A stretch of 37,500 nucleotides of DNA from Leptospira borgpetersenii serovar Javanica (GCF_003046425.1 NZ_QAJG01000001.1:280001-317500), one strand, 5' to 3'; shown: positions 17,745 through 36,669, counted from the stretch's first letter. Program-made: numbers and translations. The notes: generated by a model not told the origin, from the letters alone.

Positions 17745-17885
17745 CCAGTTAAAATACGCTCCCAAATAGATCCCAATTGAGATTGGTTGAAAACGGACAT
17801 TCTGAATTTTACGAAACTGCACGTTACTGCTTTGAAAGGATCTACGCAAAAAATCTGCTATTTTTGCACAGAGATGTTACATTTT

Positions 17886-17928
17886 TTGACAGAAGCCCAA
17901 AATAACAGATCTAAATCCGTTATTTTGG
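17886..17928 (+). promoter_or_regulatory. Promoter overlapped by a long palindrome, upstream of fadL-like pseudogene
   Basis: TTGACA (17886-17891), 18 bases, then TCTAAA (17910-17915) resembles a vegetative promoter. Over it lies a palindrome: CCAAAATAAC (17897-17906) and GTTATTTTGG (17919-17928), with an inner GAT..ATC pair. The geometry is that of a repressor operator. The gene it would control is now broken. Confidence 0.45.
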
Positions 17929-17983
17929 TTAAAATTTTTCATTTTGAGAAACGTTTAACCAATCTTTCCTTAGGATATTATTA

Positions 17984-19083
17984 TGGTTTCAAAAAATGGA
18001 ATATGGGCCCGGGTTTTGTCTACAGGCGTTCCGGTATTACTCGGTCTCGGCACGGCGGATTGATTCTCTCTTGGCCGTGGACGGCTTGACCCGGAATGCA
18101 ATCAACACGAGATACGAGGCTTTAGCCGGAACAAACACTGCCTTGGGCGACTCTCCGGTTGATGTCGCTTTAAATTCGGCCAACCTTTCCTTGACAAAAG
18201 GGAAAAAAATCGAATTCGGTTTGGGTAATTCTACGATCTTCAATCGGTACTAGGATCAGTTTCTGGATTCCAATCCGGATTACGTTTACGCCAACGATAA
18301 AAAGAGCAAGGTCAACGCCCCGCTCCTTACATCGCTCTCAAACTTCCGGTCACCGAATCCATTGATTACGATGTCGCTCTTTATATTCCCGGCGGTGCGA
18401 TCGGGGGTGCGGATCAAATCACTCGAAACACTCCGAACGGCCAGTCCTTCAATCAATGGGCGGGAATCAACATTCCAGGTCCGATCGGCGATTTCAAACA
18501 AATCAAAGAAACTAATTCCAATCAGTTTGCAGTCGTAAAGCTCGTGAACGGAATCTCGGTTCGTTTCGGTAATCTTTCCTTGGGTGCGAGCATCGAAGCT
18601 ATATACGGAACTCAAAAGCTCAATCAGAAATATTGCGATATCACGGGCTCTTTAGAAACTCCCAGGCAAGGATACTATCACGAAAGCAGTAAAAAAGCAT
18701 TTTCCATCGGTGGTGTCGTGGGCGCGAACCATACAGTTACCGATCGTTTTAGAATCGGCTATTCATATCAGGCCCATTCTTCCATTCCTCTCAACGGAAG
18801 TTATCAAATCGGTTTGAACGACCCCTACTATTACAGAAAATCCGACGTTTCCCATAACTTCGATCTTCCTGAAAAACATTCATTATGTTTTTCTTATGTT
18901 CCTGAAAATTTCAAAATAGCGGTGGATCTGATCCATACGAATTACGGCTCTTATCTTCGGAAAGCGAATCAGAAATTCGAAGAACCTTGCTGCCTACTCC
19001 TCTCGGAAATATCGCAGACGCGGACGTTGTTTTCGATCGGATCATTAGAAATATCTAAAATATTTGCAAAACTCAGTTTTTAA
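17984..19083 (+). pseudogene. Degraded FadL/OMPP1-family outer-membrane transporter
   Basis: Reading across frames gives a FadL-like porin. The start MVSKNGIWARVLSTG at 17984 follows TTAGGA by 8 bases. A frame change near 18055-18075 leads into DSLLAVDGLTRNAINTRYEA and GTNTALGDSPVDVALNSANL, typical of the FadL N-terminal region. An in-frame TAG occurs at about 18251. A further shift near 18318 leads to YIALKLPVTESIDYDVALYI and PGGAIGGADQ. From 18544 the frame is open to 19083 (GNLSLGASIEAIYGTQKLNQ, GYSYQAHSSIPL), with a corrupted C-terminus. At least three lesions are visible, and the gene is also short of the usual 400-plus residues, so this is not one sequencing error. FadL proteins import fatty acids or other hydrophobic compounds. 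Confidence 0.8.
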
Positions 19084-19166
19084 AATTTAGTCTATGGATT
19101 TCGATCCTGAAAAATTTCGAGTTTTATTATCCGTAAAAAACCTCCCCCAAGCAAGCAACCGAAATT

Positions 19167-19191
19167 AAAAGGGGACTTTAAGTCCCCTTTT
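19167..19191. terminator. Bidirectional intrinsic terminator
   Basis: AAAAGGGGACTT (19167-19178) and AAGTCCCCTTTT (19180-19191) form a near-perfect palindrome with T-tracts on both strands. It lies between the convergent fadL relic and the PP2C gene and would serve both. Confidence 0.8.
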
Positions 19192-19263
19192 ACTAATCTC
19201 TAAAAAATTGAATACCGTTAATTTTCAACACAAAACACTTTTTCGTGCAAAGAATTCAGGAAT

Positions 19264-20661
19264 TCACGCTCCTTTATTTTTCAAAAGCAGTAAAGTCATA
19301 TCGTCGCTCTGGACCTTTTCAAAATCGGCTACCTTTGAAAAAATTTCAGTTCCGAGTTGTCTAAGCGGGAGTTTCGCGTTTGACTCAAGCAATTTGATCA
19401 ATCTTTCTTCTCCGAACAGCTCATCGGATTGATTGCGAGCTTCCGTGATTCCGTCAGTGTACAAAAGTACAATATCTCCAGCGGACATAGGAACTCTATG
19501 GTCTTCCAGAACGTCTCCTAAGTTGTCGACAATCCCAAGCCAAGAACCGGTCGTGGGAATCATTTCAACTTTCTTTTCTTGGGCGCGATAGATCATCAGA
19601 TCCATGTGTTTACCGGACACCACTAAATAATTGTCTTCCAGTCGAAAGAGCATCATCGTCATATAACGATCCGTCCCCAAACGCGCGATATTCTCCTTAA
19701 TAACTCGATTGGCCTCATTCAATACTTCGGAAGGATTGAGCATTTTCTTTTGTTGAACGATCGCTTGGATCGCGGTTTGAGCCATCATCATGATCAATCC
19801 GGATTCCACTCCGTGACCGGAAACATCTCCGATTCCCACCCACTTTTCTCCGTTAGACGCGTCGATGATGTCGTAATAATCTCCCCCCACCGAATCTGTG
19901 GGAACCATAAGAGCTGCCACCTCGTAACGCCCTATGCTCGTCTTACGTGGAAGAAGAGCCGTTTGTATCATTTTGGCTAACTGCATTTCACCCCAGAGAG
20001 CATCTCTGGCTCGAAGCACTTCCGCGCGAGAATTGTCCAAATTTTGATTGGCCCCCACGAGTTCGGCTCTCAAAAGATATTCAGATCGAACGAGTTTGAA
20101 TCTCACCCAAGAGATCGCGGCGGTGATGATGATGGTGGATCCAAGAAAGAAAAGGTTGTTTACGATGATTCTCGGATCGAAGGGTTGATCCTCTACAATA
20201 TTAAATCCGAGGTAAATGGACAACACAAGAAATCCGTTGACCACGGAATGGATCGGACGCCAGGAAAGCAAAATGTTCACAGCCATAAGCACGAGCATCA
20301 GACCTGCATAGTAACTCGAATTGAACCCTCCCAAGTCCACAGTCATTAAAACGATCATCAGACTGATCATAGAAGAAATGATATATCCGTGCATAGGATA
20401 GGAACGATTGGGGGGTGTAAAACGGATCAGAAGGTATTCGATGATGACAAGGACAGTCGTCGCACCTCTGTAAATTGCGAATCGAAGATGCAAATGCGGA
20501 GGTTGTGTATAATAATCCAAAAGCAGAAAGAACGGAATGAGAATCATACAAAGCAGCGTAAGTACCTGCATCCATTCGCGGACGATGCCCTGAAGGTATA
20601 TTTCAAAATCATCATTTACCTTCGGATCCATAATTATTTTGTCTTTGAGTGTGAACTGCAT
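19264..20661 (-). CDS. Membrane PP2C-type phosphatase (RsbU/SpoIIE-like)
   Basis: This 465-residue protein has about six transmembrane segments within residues 30-190, a linker helix (about 195-235) and a C-terminal PP2C/SpoIIE phosphatase domain. Metal-binding motifs are clear: GGDYYD (about 264), GDVSGHGVESGL (about 283), YTDGITEA (about 405) and SDDMTLLLL near the end. Such enzymes dephosphorylate STAS anti-anti-sigma proteins in partner-switching pathways. A STAS protein and an RsbW-like kinase are two and three genes upstream in the same operon, so this is probably their phosphatase, with the membrane part as sensor. The start at 20661 is 14 bases after the methyltransferase stop; a second ATG at 20631 is possible. 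Confidence 0.92.
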   Translation of the reverse strand: MQFTLKDKIIMDPKVNDDFEIYLQGIVREWMQVLTLLCMILIPFFLLLDYYTQPPHLHLRFAIYRGATTVLVIIEYLLIRFTPPNRSYPMHGYIISSMISLMIVLMTVDLGGFNSSYYAGLMLVLMAVNILLSWRPIHSVVNGFLVLSIYLGFNIVEDQPFDPRIIVNNLFFLGSTIIITAAISWVRFKLVRSEYLLRAELVGANQNLDNSRAEVLRARDALWGEMQLAKMIQTALLPRKTSIGRYEVAALMVPTDSVGGDYYDIIDASNGEKWVGIGDVSGHGVESGLIMMMAQTAIQAIVQQKKMLNPSEVLNEANRVIKENIARLGTDRYMTMMLFRLEDNYLVVSGKHMDLMIYRAQEKKVEMIPTTGSWLGIVDNLGDVLEDHRVPMSAGDIVLLYTDGITEARNQSDELFGEERLIKLLESNAKLPLRQLGTEIFSKVADFEKVQSDDMTLLLLKNKGA

Positions 20662-20675
20662 ACTTTTAAACCATT

Positions 20676-22070
20676 TTAACCGTTAGGCGCCCGCATCTCC
20701 AGAAACATTTGGCATCCAGTTTTTTCGAAAAAGATGCGACTATGTCCCGGAAAAGTGGAAGCCAATTCTAACATTTCTTCTTCCGTTCTATGATACAGAA
20801 CCCAGTCCAACCAATACTCCATAAACGCTTTATCAGGATTACTGACGTGAAAGTTTCCTACAATCAACTTACCTCCGGGCCTAAGCATCTCGAAAAGTCT
20901 CGCGAGTACCGCCCTTGCAACCGGAGGAGTTAGATAATCGAAAAGTCCCATCGAATAGATAAAGTCGAATCTTCCCCAAGCTCCGGGAAGGTCTCGGATA
21001 CGAAGCATGGAGCGTACGGAATCGTTGATGTATCTAACGTGAATCGAAATTCCTTTTTCAAGTTCGAGCTGGTTCACCGTATTCATCGCAACTCGAAGCG
21101 CTTCCATATCCTGATCAAGCAAGGTAAAATGAATTTTTTTCAACTCGACCATATCGCTGAAAGCCTCTCCGATTTCATCCGCAGGGCCGCAAGCGACGGA
21201 CATAGCCCGAAAATCTGAGTTGTCGTGATTTTCTACAGCCTCCCGAATTTGATCCGCGATCATCCTACGTCGATTGCGTACCGCATTTGCGGCCGGAATT
21301 TGTAGAGGATAACTGTGCAACAACCTTGCGAAAAGAGATTTACCCATGATTTCATTTTCATAAATCATCTTCATCATTTCGTAGTCTCCCGCGTATCCGC
21401 GAGGTTTTAAATTCGTCCGCAACATAAACGCGGAATGAAGAATAAAATCCCAGACCTGTTTTCTGAAAAAAAATCCGTGCGCTTCGTTTTCGTCCTTTGA
21501 GAAATTTTTTGTTTGTTCCTGGAGTTCCAGTACTTTGGATTCGAAAAACTCCATAAACGTCTGACCTTCCCGCTCCAGAATCATCTGATGCAAATGTTCC
21601 TGAACCGGACCCGGTTCTTTTAAAAATTTCCGATCCAAATCGTCGAAGAATTGTTTATATACGTTCAATTCGAACGTGAGGTTGGCGCTATATTCTTTAA
21701 AACGTTGATTCACTTTTTCTTTTTGATTGAGTATCAATTGCAAATTAAAAAGTCCGGTGTCATATACGGTGAATCTCTTTTTGCCGATCAAATCGACCAC
21801 GTCTACGGTATCGTCGAGAAACAATACCAAATACTGAGGAAGAGCGGTGGAAGTAGCCGCATGTTTAACGGGAAGCATTCTACATCTGCCGAGTTCGATT
21901 CTCTTTCCATCCAATTCGATGATAAAACCGTCGGCATTGAATGGGACAATGTATGGCGGCGCCTTTGGAAGCCGAATTTGGAAAGAATAGCGCGAATGTC
22001 CGCATACTTCTACGTTCGTAATGCTCCCATTCGTTTGGAGTAAACCGACGATGGTATGTTCAACGATCAT
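20676..22070 (-). CDS. SAM-dependent methyltransferase with PilZ-like N-terminus
   Basis: This 464-residue protein has two parts. Residues about 1-110 are beta-rich and vaguely PilZ-like (YSFQIRLPKAPPYIVPF, ELDGKRIELGRCRMLPV). A helical linker spans about 110-200. Residues about 290-455 form a class I methyltransferase fold: motif I is RAMSVACGPADEIG, an acidic strand end follows (FTLLDQD), then FDFIYSMGLFDYLTPP and LRPGGKLIVGNFH. This arrangement resembles proteins annotated as making 3-hydroxypalmitate methyl ester, a diffusible signal in Ralstonia, but the substrate here cannot be told. It lies 5 bases downstream of the STAS gene and 14 bases upstream of the phosphatase, within one transcript. 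Confidence 0.8.
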   Translation of the reverse strand: MIVEHTIVGLLQTNGSITNVEVCGHSRYSFQIRLPKAPPYIVPFNADGFIIELDGKRIELGRCRMLPVKHAATSTALPQYLVLFLDDTVDVVDLIGKKRFTVYDTGLFNLQLILNQKEKVNQRFKEYSANLTFELNVYKQFFDDLDRKFLKEPGPVQEHLHQMILEREGQTFMEFFESKVLELQEQTKNFSKDENEAHGFFFRKQVWDFILHSAFMLRTNLKPRGYAGDYEMMKMIYENEIMGKSLFARLLHSYPLQIPAANAVRNRRRMIADQIREAVENHDNSDFRAMSVACGPADEIGEAFSDMVELKKIHFTLLDQDMEALRVAMNTVNQLELEKGISIHVRYINDSVRSMLRIRDLPGAWGRFDFIYSMGLFDYLTPPVARAVLARLFEMLRPGGKLIVGNFHVSNPDKAFMEYWLDWVLYHRTEEEMLELASTFPGHSRIFFEKTGCQMFLEMRAPNG

Positions 22071-22075
22071 ATAAA

Positions 22076-22447
22076 CTATTGTCCTATGACCTGAATCCTT
22101 CCGTCTTTAGTCTCGAAGATCCGTAGAGCGGAAAAACTCAAGTCCTGCCATTTCTTTGTCTTGTTGTAGATGAGTTTTACCTTGCCATTTCCTTTTTTAA
22201 TCATTTCCAAAGTTTTAATCACGGGAGTGATCGTGGAAGAATTCATATATTCAAGCTCCCTAAAATCCCAGATTACCGCTTTGTGTTGATCGCTACCTCG
22301 TTTCATTACATTCGACAACGTGGGTATGATGAACTGACTTGGGTTTCTCTGAACGCTTTTTCCGAGCCAACGAATTAGAATCTCGTTGCCGTCCACAACT
22401 TCCAGTTGAAGTTGGTCTTCCGAAAAGATCTGATTGTTCAAGCTCAT
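22076..22447 (-). CDS. STAS-domain protein (anti-anti-sigma-like)
   Basis: This 123-residue protein is one STAS domain: an N-terminal strand pair (LQLEVVDGNEILIRWLG), a central AVIWDFRELEYMNSSTITPV and a C-terminal KVKLIYNKTKKW. In SpoIIAA/RsbV the loop after the central strand carries the phosphorylated serine; here the equivalent is NSST, at about residues 69-72, which fits a kinase target. It sits one base after the RsbW-like gene stop (TAA, C, ATG), so it is co-translated with its probable kinase. The downstream PP2C phosphatase would reverse the modification. No sigma factor lies in the operon, so the output partner is elsewhere or is another enzyme. Confidence 0.85.
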   Translation of the reverse strand: MSLNNQIFSEDQLQLEVVDGNEILIRWLGKSVQRNPSQFIIPTLSNVMKRGSDQHKAVIWDFRELEYMNSSTITPVIKTLEMIKKGNGKVKLIYNKTKKWQDLSFSALRIFETKDGRIQVIGQ

Positions 22448-22448
22448 G

Positions 22449-22973
22449 TTAAACCACCTGCTCCCTATCTATTTTCGGTTGTAGGGCCGATACATAGAGA
22501 ATGTCATCTTCGTTTACATAAAAATCAAGAATCGCTTCACCTTCATAAGCGATACGAATGAGTCCTAGTCCGCTTTCATTGTCTTCTAAGGGTTGTCCTG
22601 CCACAAGTTTCAGTCTTTCTAAATAAGCTTGAAATGGAGATTGAAAACTTCGAATCCATTGAACGATTGAATCGAGGCGACGTAGATTTTCTACGATTCC
22701 CGCGGAAGGAAGAGGACTCCAAGCTTGCACAAGCATTCCATCCTTACCGGATTCTAATTTAAAAGTAAACTCTTGGCTTTCGCTTGTGAAGTGGCCGTAT
22801 TTGATCGCGTTTTCAAGAATCTCGGATGCGATCATACAGAGCGCGTCTCTGGTTTCGTCCGATGAACCCAGTTCTTCCAAAAAATTACGACACTCTTCTC
22901 TCGCCCGTTCTATCTCCGCCCAAATAGGACGAAGTCTCATTTCAAGCAATTTGCCTTCGTTGCTATTTTGCAT
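22449..22973 (-). CDS. RsbW-like GHKL serine kinase / anti-sigma factor
   Basis: This 174-residue protein has the Bergerat ATP-binding fold. The N box is ASEILENAIKYG (about 48-59) and a G2-like box is NESGLGLIRIAYEG (about 136-149). The D-x-G motif of the G1 box is weak (AWSPLPSAGIVENL), as in several RsbW relatives. It probably phosphorylates the STAS protein encoded just after it. I choose the ATG at 22973 rather than the GTG at 22979, because GGAGG (22980-22984) leaves 6 bases to the ATG and none to the GTG. The cyclase gene ends about 66 bases upstream. Confidence 0.85.
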   Translation of the reverse strand: MQNSNEGKLLEMRLRPIWAEIERAREECRNFLEELGSSDETRDALCMIASEILENAIKYGHFTSESQEFTFKLESGKDGMLVQAWSPLPSAGIVENLRRLDSIVQWIRSFQSPFQAYLERLKLVAGQPLEDNESGLGLIRIAYEGEAILDFYVNEDDILYVSALQPKIDREQVV

Positions 22974-22979
22974 CTGCAC

Positions 22980-22984
22980 CCTCC
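22980..22984 (-). promoter_or_regulatory. Shine-Dalgarno site deciding the kinase start
   Basis: GGAGG on the minus strand, 6 bases before the ATG at 22973 and directly abutting the GTG at 22979. The spacing favours the ATG. Confidence 0.75.
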
Positions 22985-23039
22985 GCCCTATTAGGCCAAC
23001 AACATCTCTTACCAGCGTTGGACGAAGCGCGACGATCTT

Positions 23040-24518
23040 TCATAACATACCAACCGGGAAGAATATTTCTTGCGGTTCCTTTTTACCTCGTAACAAAAAT
23101 GTACCGATTGGTTCGACGTTGATTTCATGACGAATAAAATCGGAAGTAAAAGAATCCAAAAGTATATCATGACCCGTCGTTTTTGTAAGAGCTTCCAGTC
23201 TGCTCGCGGTATTGACCGCATCGCCTAACACGGTGTATTCCATGTGTCGCGACGAACCGACGTTTCCCGCAAACACATTCCCGGTCGAAATTCCAATTCC
23301 CATCGCCACGGGAGTGAGAATTTTTGGATTTCGGTTATCATTGAACGCGCGTAGATACTCTCGAATTTGCAGAGCCAATCGAACGCAATTGATTGTATCC
23401 TCTTCTTCTGGGAAAGGACAGCCAAAAGTGATCAAGAGTCCGTCTCCGAGTAATTTATTTACCGAGCCTCCATTCGCGTACGTGATATCCATAAGCCCCG
23501 TAAACAGCTCGCTCAAAAAAGCCGCAAACTCATCCGGATTTAACCTTTCGGCGATCCCCGTGGAATTTCGAACGTCGCAAAATAACATCGTAGCTTGAAC
23601 ATTCTTCCCTTCAAGTTCCATTTGCCGTTTTTCATCGACGAGGTAATCCACCAAGTTTTCAGGAAAGTATTTCTCCAACAGACGTTTTGCCTGTTCCACG
23701 TCCTCCATTCGTTTGCTGAGTTCTTGCGATTTAGCATACAGTTCGCTTATATCCCGTAAGGTGAAAACACAACCGTGAGAAGTTCCATTCGTATCATGAA
23801 TCGGAGCTACCGTACAAATAACGGGAGTACTTCGTCCATTGGAATCGGAAAGAATCACGTGTTCAAAAACGGCGGGCGACTGATTGATCGTAGCATAAGA
23901 AACTAAATTTTGAATGATTGCACCTTTCATGTCTCTTAAATGCATTACATCATCCACTATCCTACCTCGAACCGCTTTTTCATTCATTCCCAAAAGGGCT
24001 TCCGCAACCGGATTTAAAAACTTAACTCTGGAAATCGAATCGGTAGCGATCACTCCGTCTCCTATCGAACTCAAAGTGGTAGTCAACCAGCTTGCATCTT
24101 CACGAAAACGTTTCTCCATCTTATGCCGATAGAGGCACATCTCAACCGTGATCTCAAGTTCTCGAACATTTACCGGTTTGAGAATATATCCGAACGGTTC
24201 CGTTACACGCGCCCTTTTCAGAGTAGCTTCGTCGCTATCTGCGGTCACATAGATTACCGGAACATCCAGTATCTCTTTTAACTTGACGACGGTTTCAACT
24301 CCGTCTATAAACCCGGTACCGAGAACAATATCGATCAACACAAGATCCGGGCGAATTTCCCGAGCCATCTGGATCGCCTTTTCTCCGTTAGTCGCAATAC
24401 CTATCGAAGTGTAGCCGAATTTCTGTAAAATCTCTTGAATATCACGCGCTACGATCCTTTCGTCCTCGACGACAAGAATCCGTGAAGTCTGTGATGCCCG
24501 ATTCGCAAATTCTAACAT
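23040..24518 (-). CDS. Response regulator-PAS-class III nucleotidyl cyclase
   Basis: This 492-residue protein has three domains. A receiver domain spans about 10-125, with phospho-acceptor D63, acidic pocket E18-D19-E20 and conserved K114. A PAS domain spans about 142-262 (DGVIATDSISRVKFLNPVAE). After a helical linker, a class III cyclase domain spans about 305-490. Metal-binding D315 (FCDVRNST) and D359 (LLGDGLL) are present, as are the catalytic N436 and R440 (LGDAVNTASR). K354 and D433 occupy the positions that favour ATP, so it is probably an adenylate cyclase making cAMP. It is the first gene of a five-gene operon with a partner-switching set, joining a phosphorelay input to cAMP and to STAS control. 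A histidine kinase partner is not in the window. Confidence 0.93.
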   Translation of the reverse strand: MLEFANRASQTSRILVVEDERIVARDIQEILQKFGYTSIGIATNGEKAIQMAREIRPDLVLIDIVLGTGFIDGVETVVKLKEILDVPVIYVTADSDEATLKRARVTEPFGYILKPVNVRELEITVEMCLYRHKMEKRFREDASWLTTTLSSIGDGVIATDSISRVKFLNPVAEALLGMNEKAVRGRIVDDVMHLRDMKGAIIQNLVSYATINQSPAVFEHVILSDSNGRSTPVICTVAPIHDTNGTSHGCVFTLRDISELYAKSQELSKRMEDVEQAKRLLEKYFPENLVDYLVDEKRQMELEGKNVQATMLFCDVRNSTGIAERLNPDEFAAFLSELFTGLMDITYANGGSVNKLLGDGLLITFGCPFPEEEDTINCVRLALQIREYLRAFNDNRNPKILTPVAMGIGISTGNVFAGNVGSSRHMEYTVLGDAVNTASRLEALTKTTGHDILLDSFTSDFIRHEINVEPIGTFLLRGKKEPQEIFFPVGML

Positions 24519-24534
24519 CTTAGCACCGATAAAA

Positions 24535-24567
24535 AATAAGAATCGATTCGAAAGAAGGATTCTTATT
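24535..24567. promoter_or_regulatory. Inverted repeat upstream of the cyclase operon
   Basis: AATAAGAATC (24535-24544) and its exact reverse complement GATTCTTATT (24558-24567) flank 13 bases, 16 bases before the cyclase start. Position suggests an operator or a leader hairpin. There is no T-run typical of a terminator for the minus strand. Confidence 0.4.
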
Positions 24568-25231
24568 CAGGCTTTGACGATAAATAAAGTGAAATTGCCG
24601 CTTGGACGTTCTCAATCCTGTTCTGTTACGCATAATCAAAACCTAAGTGTTCGTTCGTTAAAAACTGAAGATGTTTATTTATGTTTTTAAAATCATCTCA
24701 GTCGCCTGGAACCCTATATTGGCAGCTTTGATACGAAAGGCTCGGATGGTCTCTTTCATATAGGAATTGAGAGTGATCCGCTCCGACTAAGTTTACAGCG
24801 AATCCCAAAACTCTATTATACTTTATCATAAAGATCAAGCTGCAAGAACCTGTTCCCATCGAACGCCCCTTAGGAAGTGAAATACTTGAGTTTCTTTTGA
24901 GACAGGTTCTTATAATTAGAACGAGTTCAGGCTTAGATATCTCTCTCCAGAAGAGACTATCTAAAAACTTCTGATTGAGATCGGCTATCTCCGAACTAAT
25001 TTTGTGAGAAGTGAACATAGTACTCCTTACACCGTAATTTTCATACGTCGAACCGTTTTGAAACGGATTTCGATCCGGACAGCAAAAGACCTTCCTAAAG
25101 CCTCCATTGGTTTTTGCGGTAAATCGTCAGTACGGACTAACAGATTTTTTGACTTTAGTCAACTAGTTATTTCCGACATTCAAAAAACGGAAAGCAGTTC
25201 AAAGATGGGAGGCATAGGCAAGGCGGCGGCT
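24568..25231. other. Gene-free region with a repeat remnant
   Basis: No gene is seen. Between about 24796 and 24912 lies a relic that shares AAAGATCAAGCTGCAAG with the element at 15185-15250 and ends in TTTGAGACAGGTTCTTA, a variant of the family B end. A 106-residue open frame on the minus strand (24698-25018) lies over the relic and looks spurious. Confidence 0.45.
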
Positions 25232-25470
25232 TGACTTGAACGCCACGCCAATATCGTAGCTTGGCAAAGGCTCTATGCGGAAAAAGGAACAAGATTGAAA
25301 GTCATTCCGAGAGACGTTTGGAAACGATCGCGAATATGAAAGACCTCTCAGTCCAAAAACCAAACTCATATCGATTACACAAGCGTCCAACATGTTAGGT
25401 ACATTGCACCGATGATCGAACGAGCGCATCAATTTAGACCCAAGGTTCTTATGGACGGGGATCGGACCCA
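25232..25470 (+). pseudogene. Relic of a SufS/NifS-type cysteine desulfurase
   Basis: Short blocks in shifting frames resemble a cysteine desulfurase. ERHANIVAWQRLYAEKG then TRLKVIPRD (25238-25315) fits the family's E-H-H-x-N-x-V-P-W block. ITQASNMLGT (about 25373-25402) fits the T-x-x-S-N-x-x-G-T block. IAPMIERAHQFRPKVLMDG (about 25405-25461) fits the next strand and helix. The lysine that binds pyridoxal phosphate and both termini are missing. The frame changes and stop codons show that it is dead. Identification is by eye. Confidence 0.55.
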
Positions 25471-25571
25471 CCCGCCCTTTTTCCTCATCACTTCCCCAGC
25501 AAACACCTCACAGATCATATCCAAGCCAAACATATGAGCAGATTGAAACTTCTCCCGAAAAAACGGACATG

Positions 25572-25657
25572 GTTATGCAGTAATTCTTTCTCTGAACTCG
25601 ACGGGGCTCAGGTAGCCTAAAGCCGAGTGTCTTCTCTTTTTGTTGTAATATCTTTTA
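25572..25657 (-). pseudogene. C-terminal tail of an IS3-family OrfB transposase
   Basis: The minus strand reads KRYYNKKRRHSALGYLSP followed by VEFRERITA and a stop, the standard C-terminus of IS3-type OrfB (YNxxRxHSALGYxSPxxFE). Removing the IS630-type element at 25658-26734 and one TA extends the frame upstream by [10 protein letters not shown] (to about 26757), so the tail was already truncated when the second element landed in it. Confidence 0.8.
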
Positions 25658-26734
<1,077 letters not shown>

Positions 26735-26876
26735 TAATACAAGATCTGTCGGACTCAGAACCTACTTGTTTATCGTATAAAAAAAATTAGGTACAAATCA
26801 ACGCCGTTTGCGAAATAGCAACTCTACAAGGAGTAATCGAATCAAAGTATTCCACAACCCTAAACGAGGACAGCTA

Positions 26877-27029
26877 AGAGGGCGTCTCAAAACCTTAAAA
26901 AGACATCTCAAAACGACCCGGCAAGTTTCTAAAAAAGTGGAAGTTCTCACAGATTACATCGTATTGCCGGTTTTCCTGTCGTTTAAGATTGTAGTAGTTT
27001 CTACATTTTGATGTTTTGAGACGGGTTCT
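26877..27029. repeat. Family B inverted-repeat element, copy 4 (reverse orientation)
   Basis: Reverse-complemented, it aligns with copy 1 (1903-2060) along its whole length: ATGTAGAAACTACTACAATC, then TTAAACGACAGGAAAACCGG, AACTTGCCGGGTCGT and GTTTTGAGACG. The ends AGAACCCGTCTCAAAAC and AGAGGGCGTCTCAAAAC have drifted from perfect. It ends 30 bases after the clpB stop. Confidence 0.78.
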
Positions 27030-27058
27030 ACGTTCCACAATAAACAATCGGCCCCAGT

Positions 27059-29638
<2,580 letters not shown>

Positions 29639-29752
29639 TCCCTAATTCTCCAACTTTTCATTTAGAATTTAGACTCTCTGATTCTAAAAAATCTCAAATT
29701 TATCTGCCATATTGACACCCTCATTTTAATAGGCAACCCATATTCATTTCTA

Positions 29753-29841
29753 GAATGTGGGAACTATTACGGAAATAAATTCGTGATCAGGCAAATTTCT
29801 ACATCTATACAGCGAGACTACAACACCTAGTTTCCACATTC
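29753..29841. repeat. Inverted-repeat element upstream of clpB
   Basis: GAATGTGGGAACTA (29753-29766) pairs with TAGTTTCCACATTC (29828-29841) at all but one position. The 89-base unit resembles the short GTAGTTCCCACATT fragments elsewhere in the window and part of the family B interior. It lies between clpB and the divergent transporter gene. Confidence 0.6.
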
Positions 29842-29998
29842 CATCAACAGTAAATCGAAAGGAAACCCCCAACCTCCTAAGATTCCGAACTCTAAAGTTG
29901 AAAAAGTATCTCATCCATTTTATGTCCCGTTTTTTGTAAAACCATCTACTTTTCCTTTGACAACAAGGGGTTTAACGTGCGTTTTACAAGAAGGCATC

Positions 29999-31587
<1,589 letters not shown>

Positions 31588-31591
<4 letters not shown>

Positions 31592-31709
31592 TATTCTTAG
31601 CACAAGAAGGTTTGACTTGGCAAGGTGTTTCGATCATGACTATTTCTCTGCTTTTGGTGAGTAGCCTTACTATATTCTGCATTTTTAAACTTTTTAAAAC
31701 CAGAAACCA

Positions 31710-31713
<4 letters not shown>
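31588..31713 (+). CDS. Small MetS-like single-span subunit
   Basis: A 41-residue protein overlaps the symporter stop by four bases (ATGA) and ends overlapping the helicase start. One hydrophobic helix (about residues 16-34, [20 protein letters not shown]) is followed by a basic tail KLFKTRNH. In Corynebacterium the symporter MetP needs the small membrane protein MetS encoded directly after it; many NSS genes have such a partner. Position, size and one-helix build fit that role, though the sequence is too short to be certain. Confidence 0.7.
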
Positions 31714-33707
<1,994 letters not shown>

Positions 33708-33720
33708 CTTGAGAATCTAA

Positions 33721-34584
<864 letters not shown>

Positions 34585-34631
34585 TTTCGTAGGAACTACG
34601 ACGAGCATTTTCTGCAAATGAGGTTGTTTAT

Positions 34632-36669
<2,038 letters not shown>

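Noticed and set aside
24698..25018. 106-residue open frame on the - strand
   Set aside because: It runs across a repeat relic and has no domain, signal or ribosome site.
26808..27011. 67-residue basic open frame on the + strand
   Set aside because: It overlaps the family B repeat element and reads its inverted-repeat sequence; no protein family is visible.
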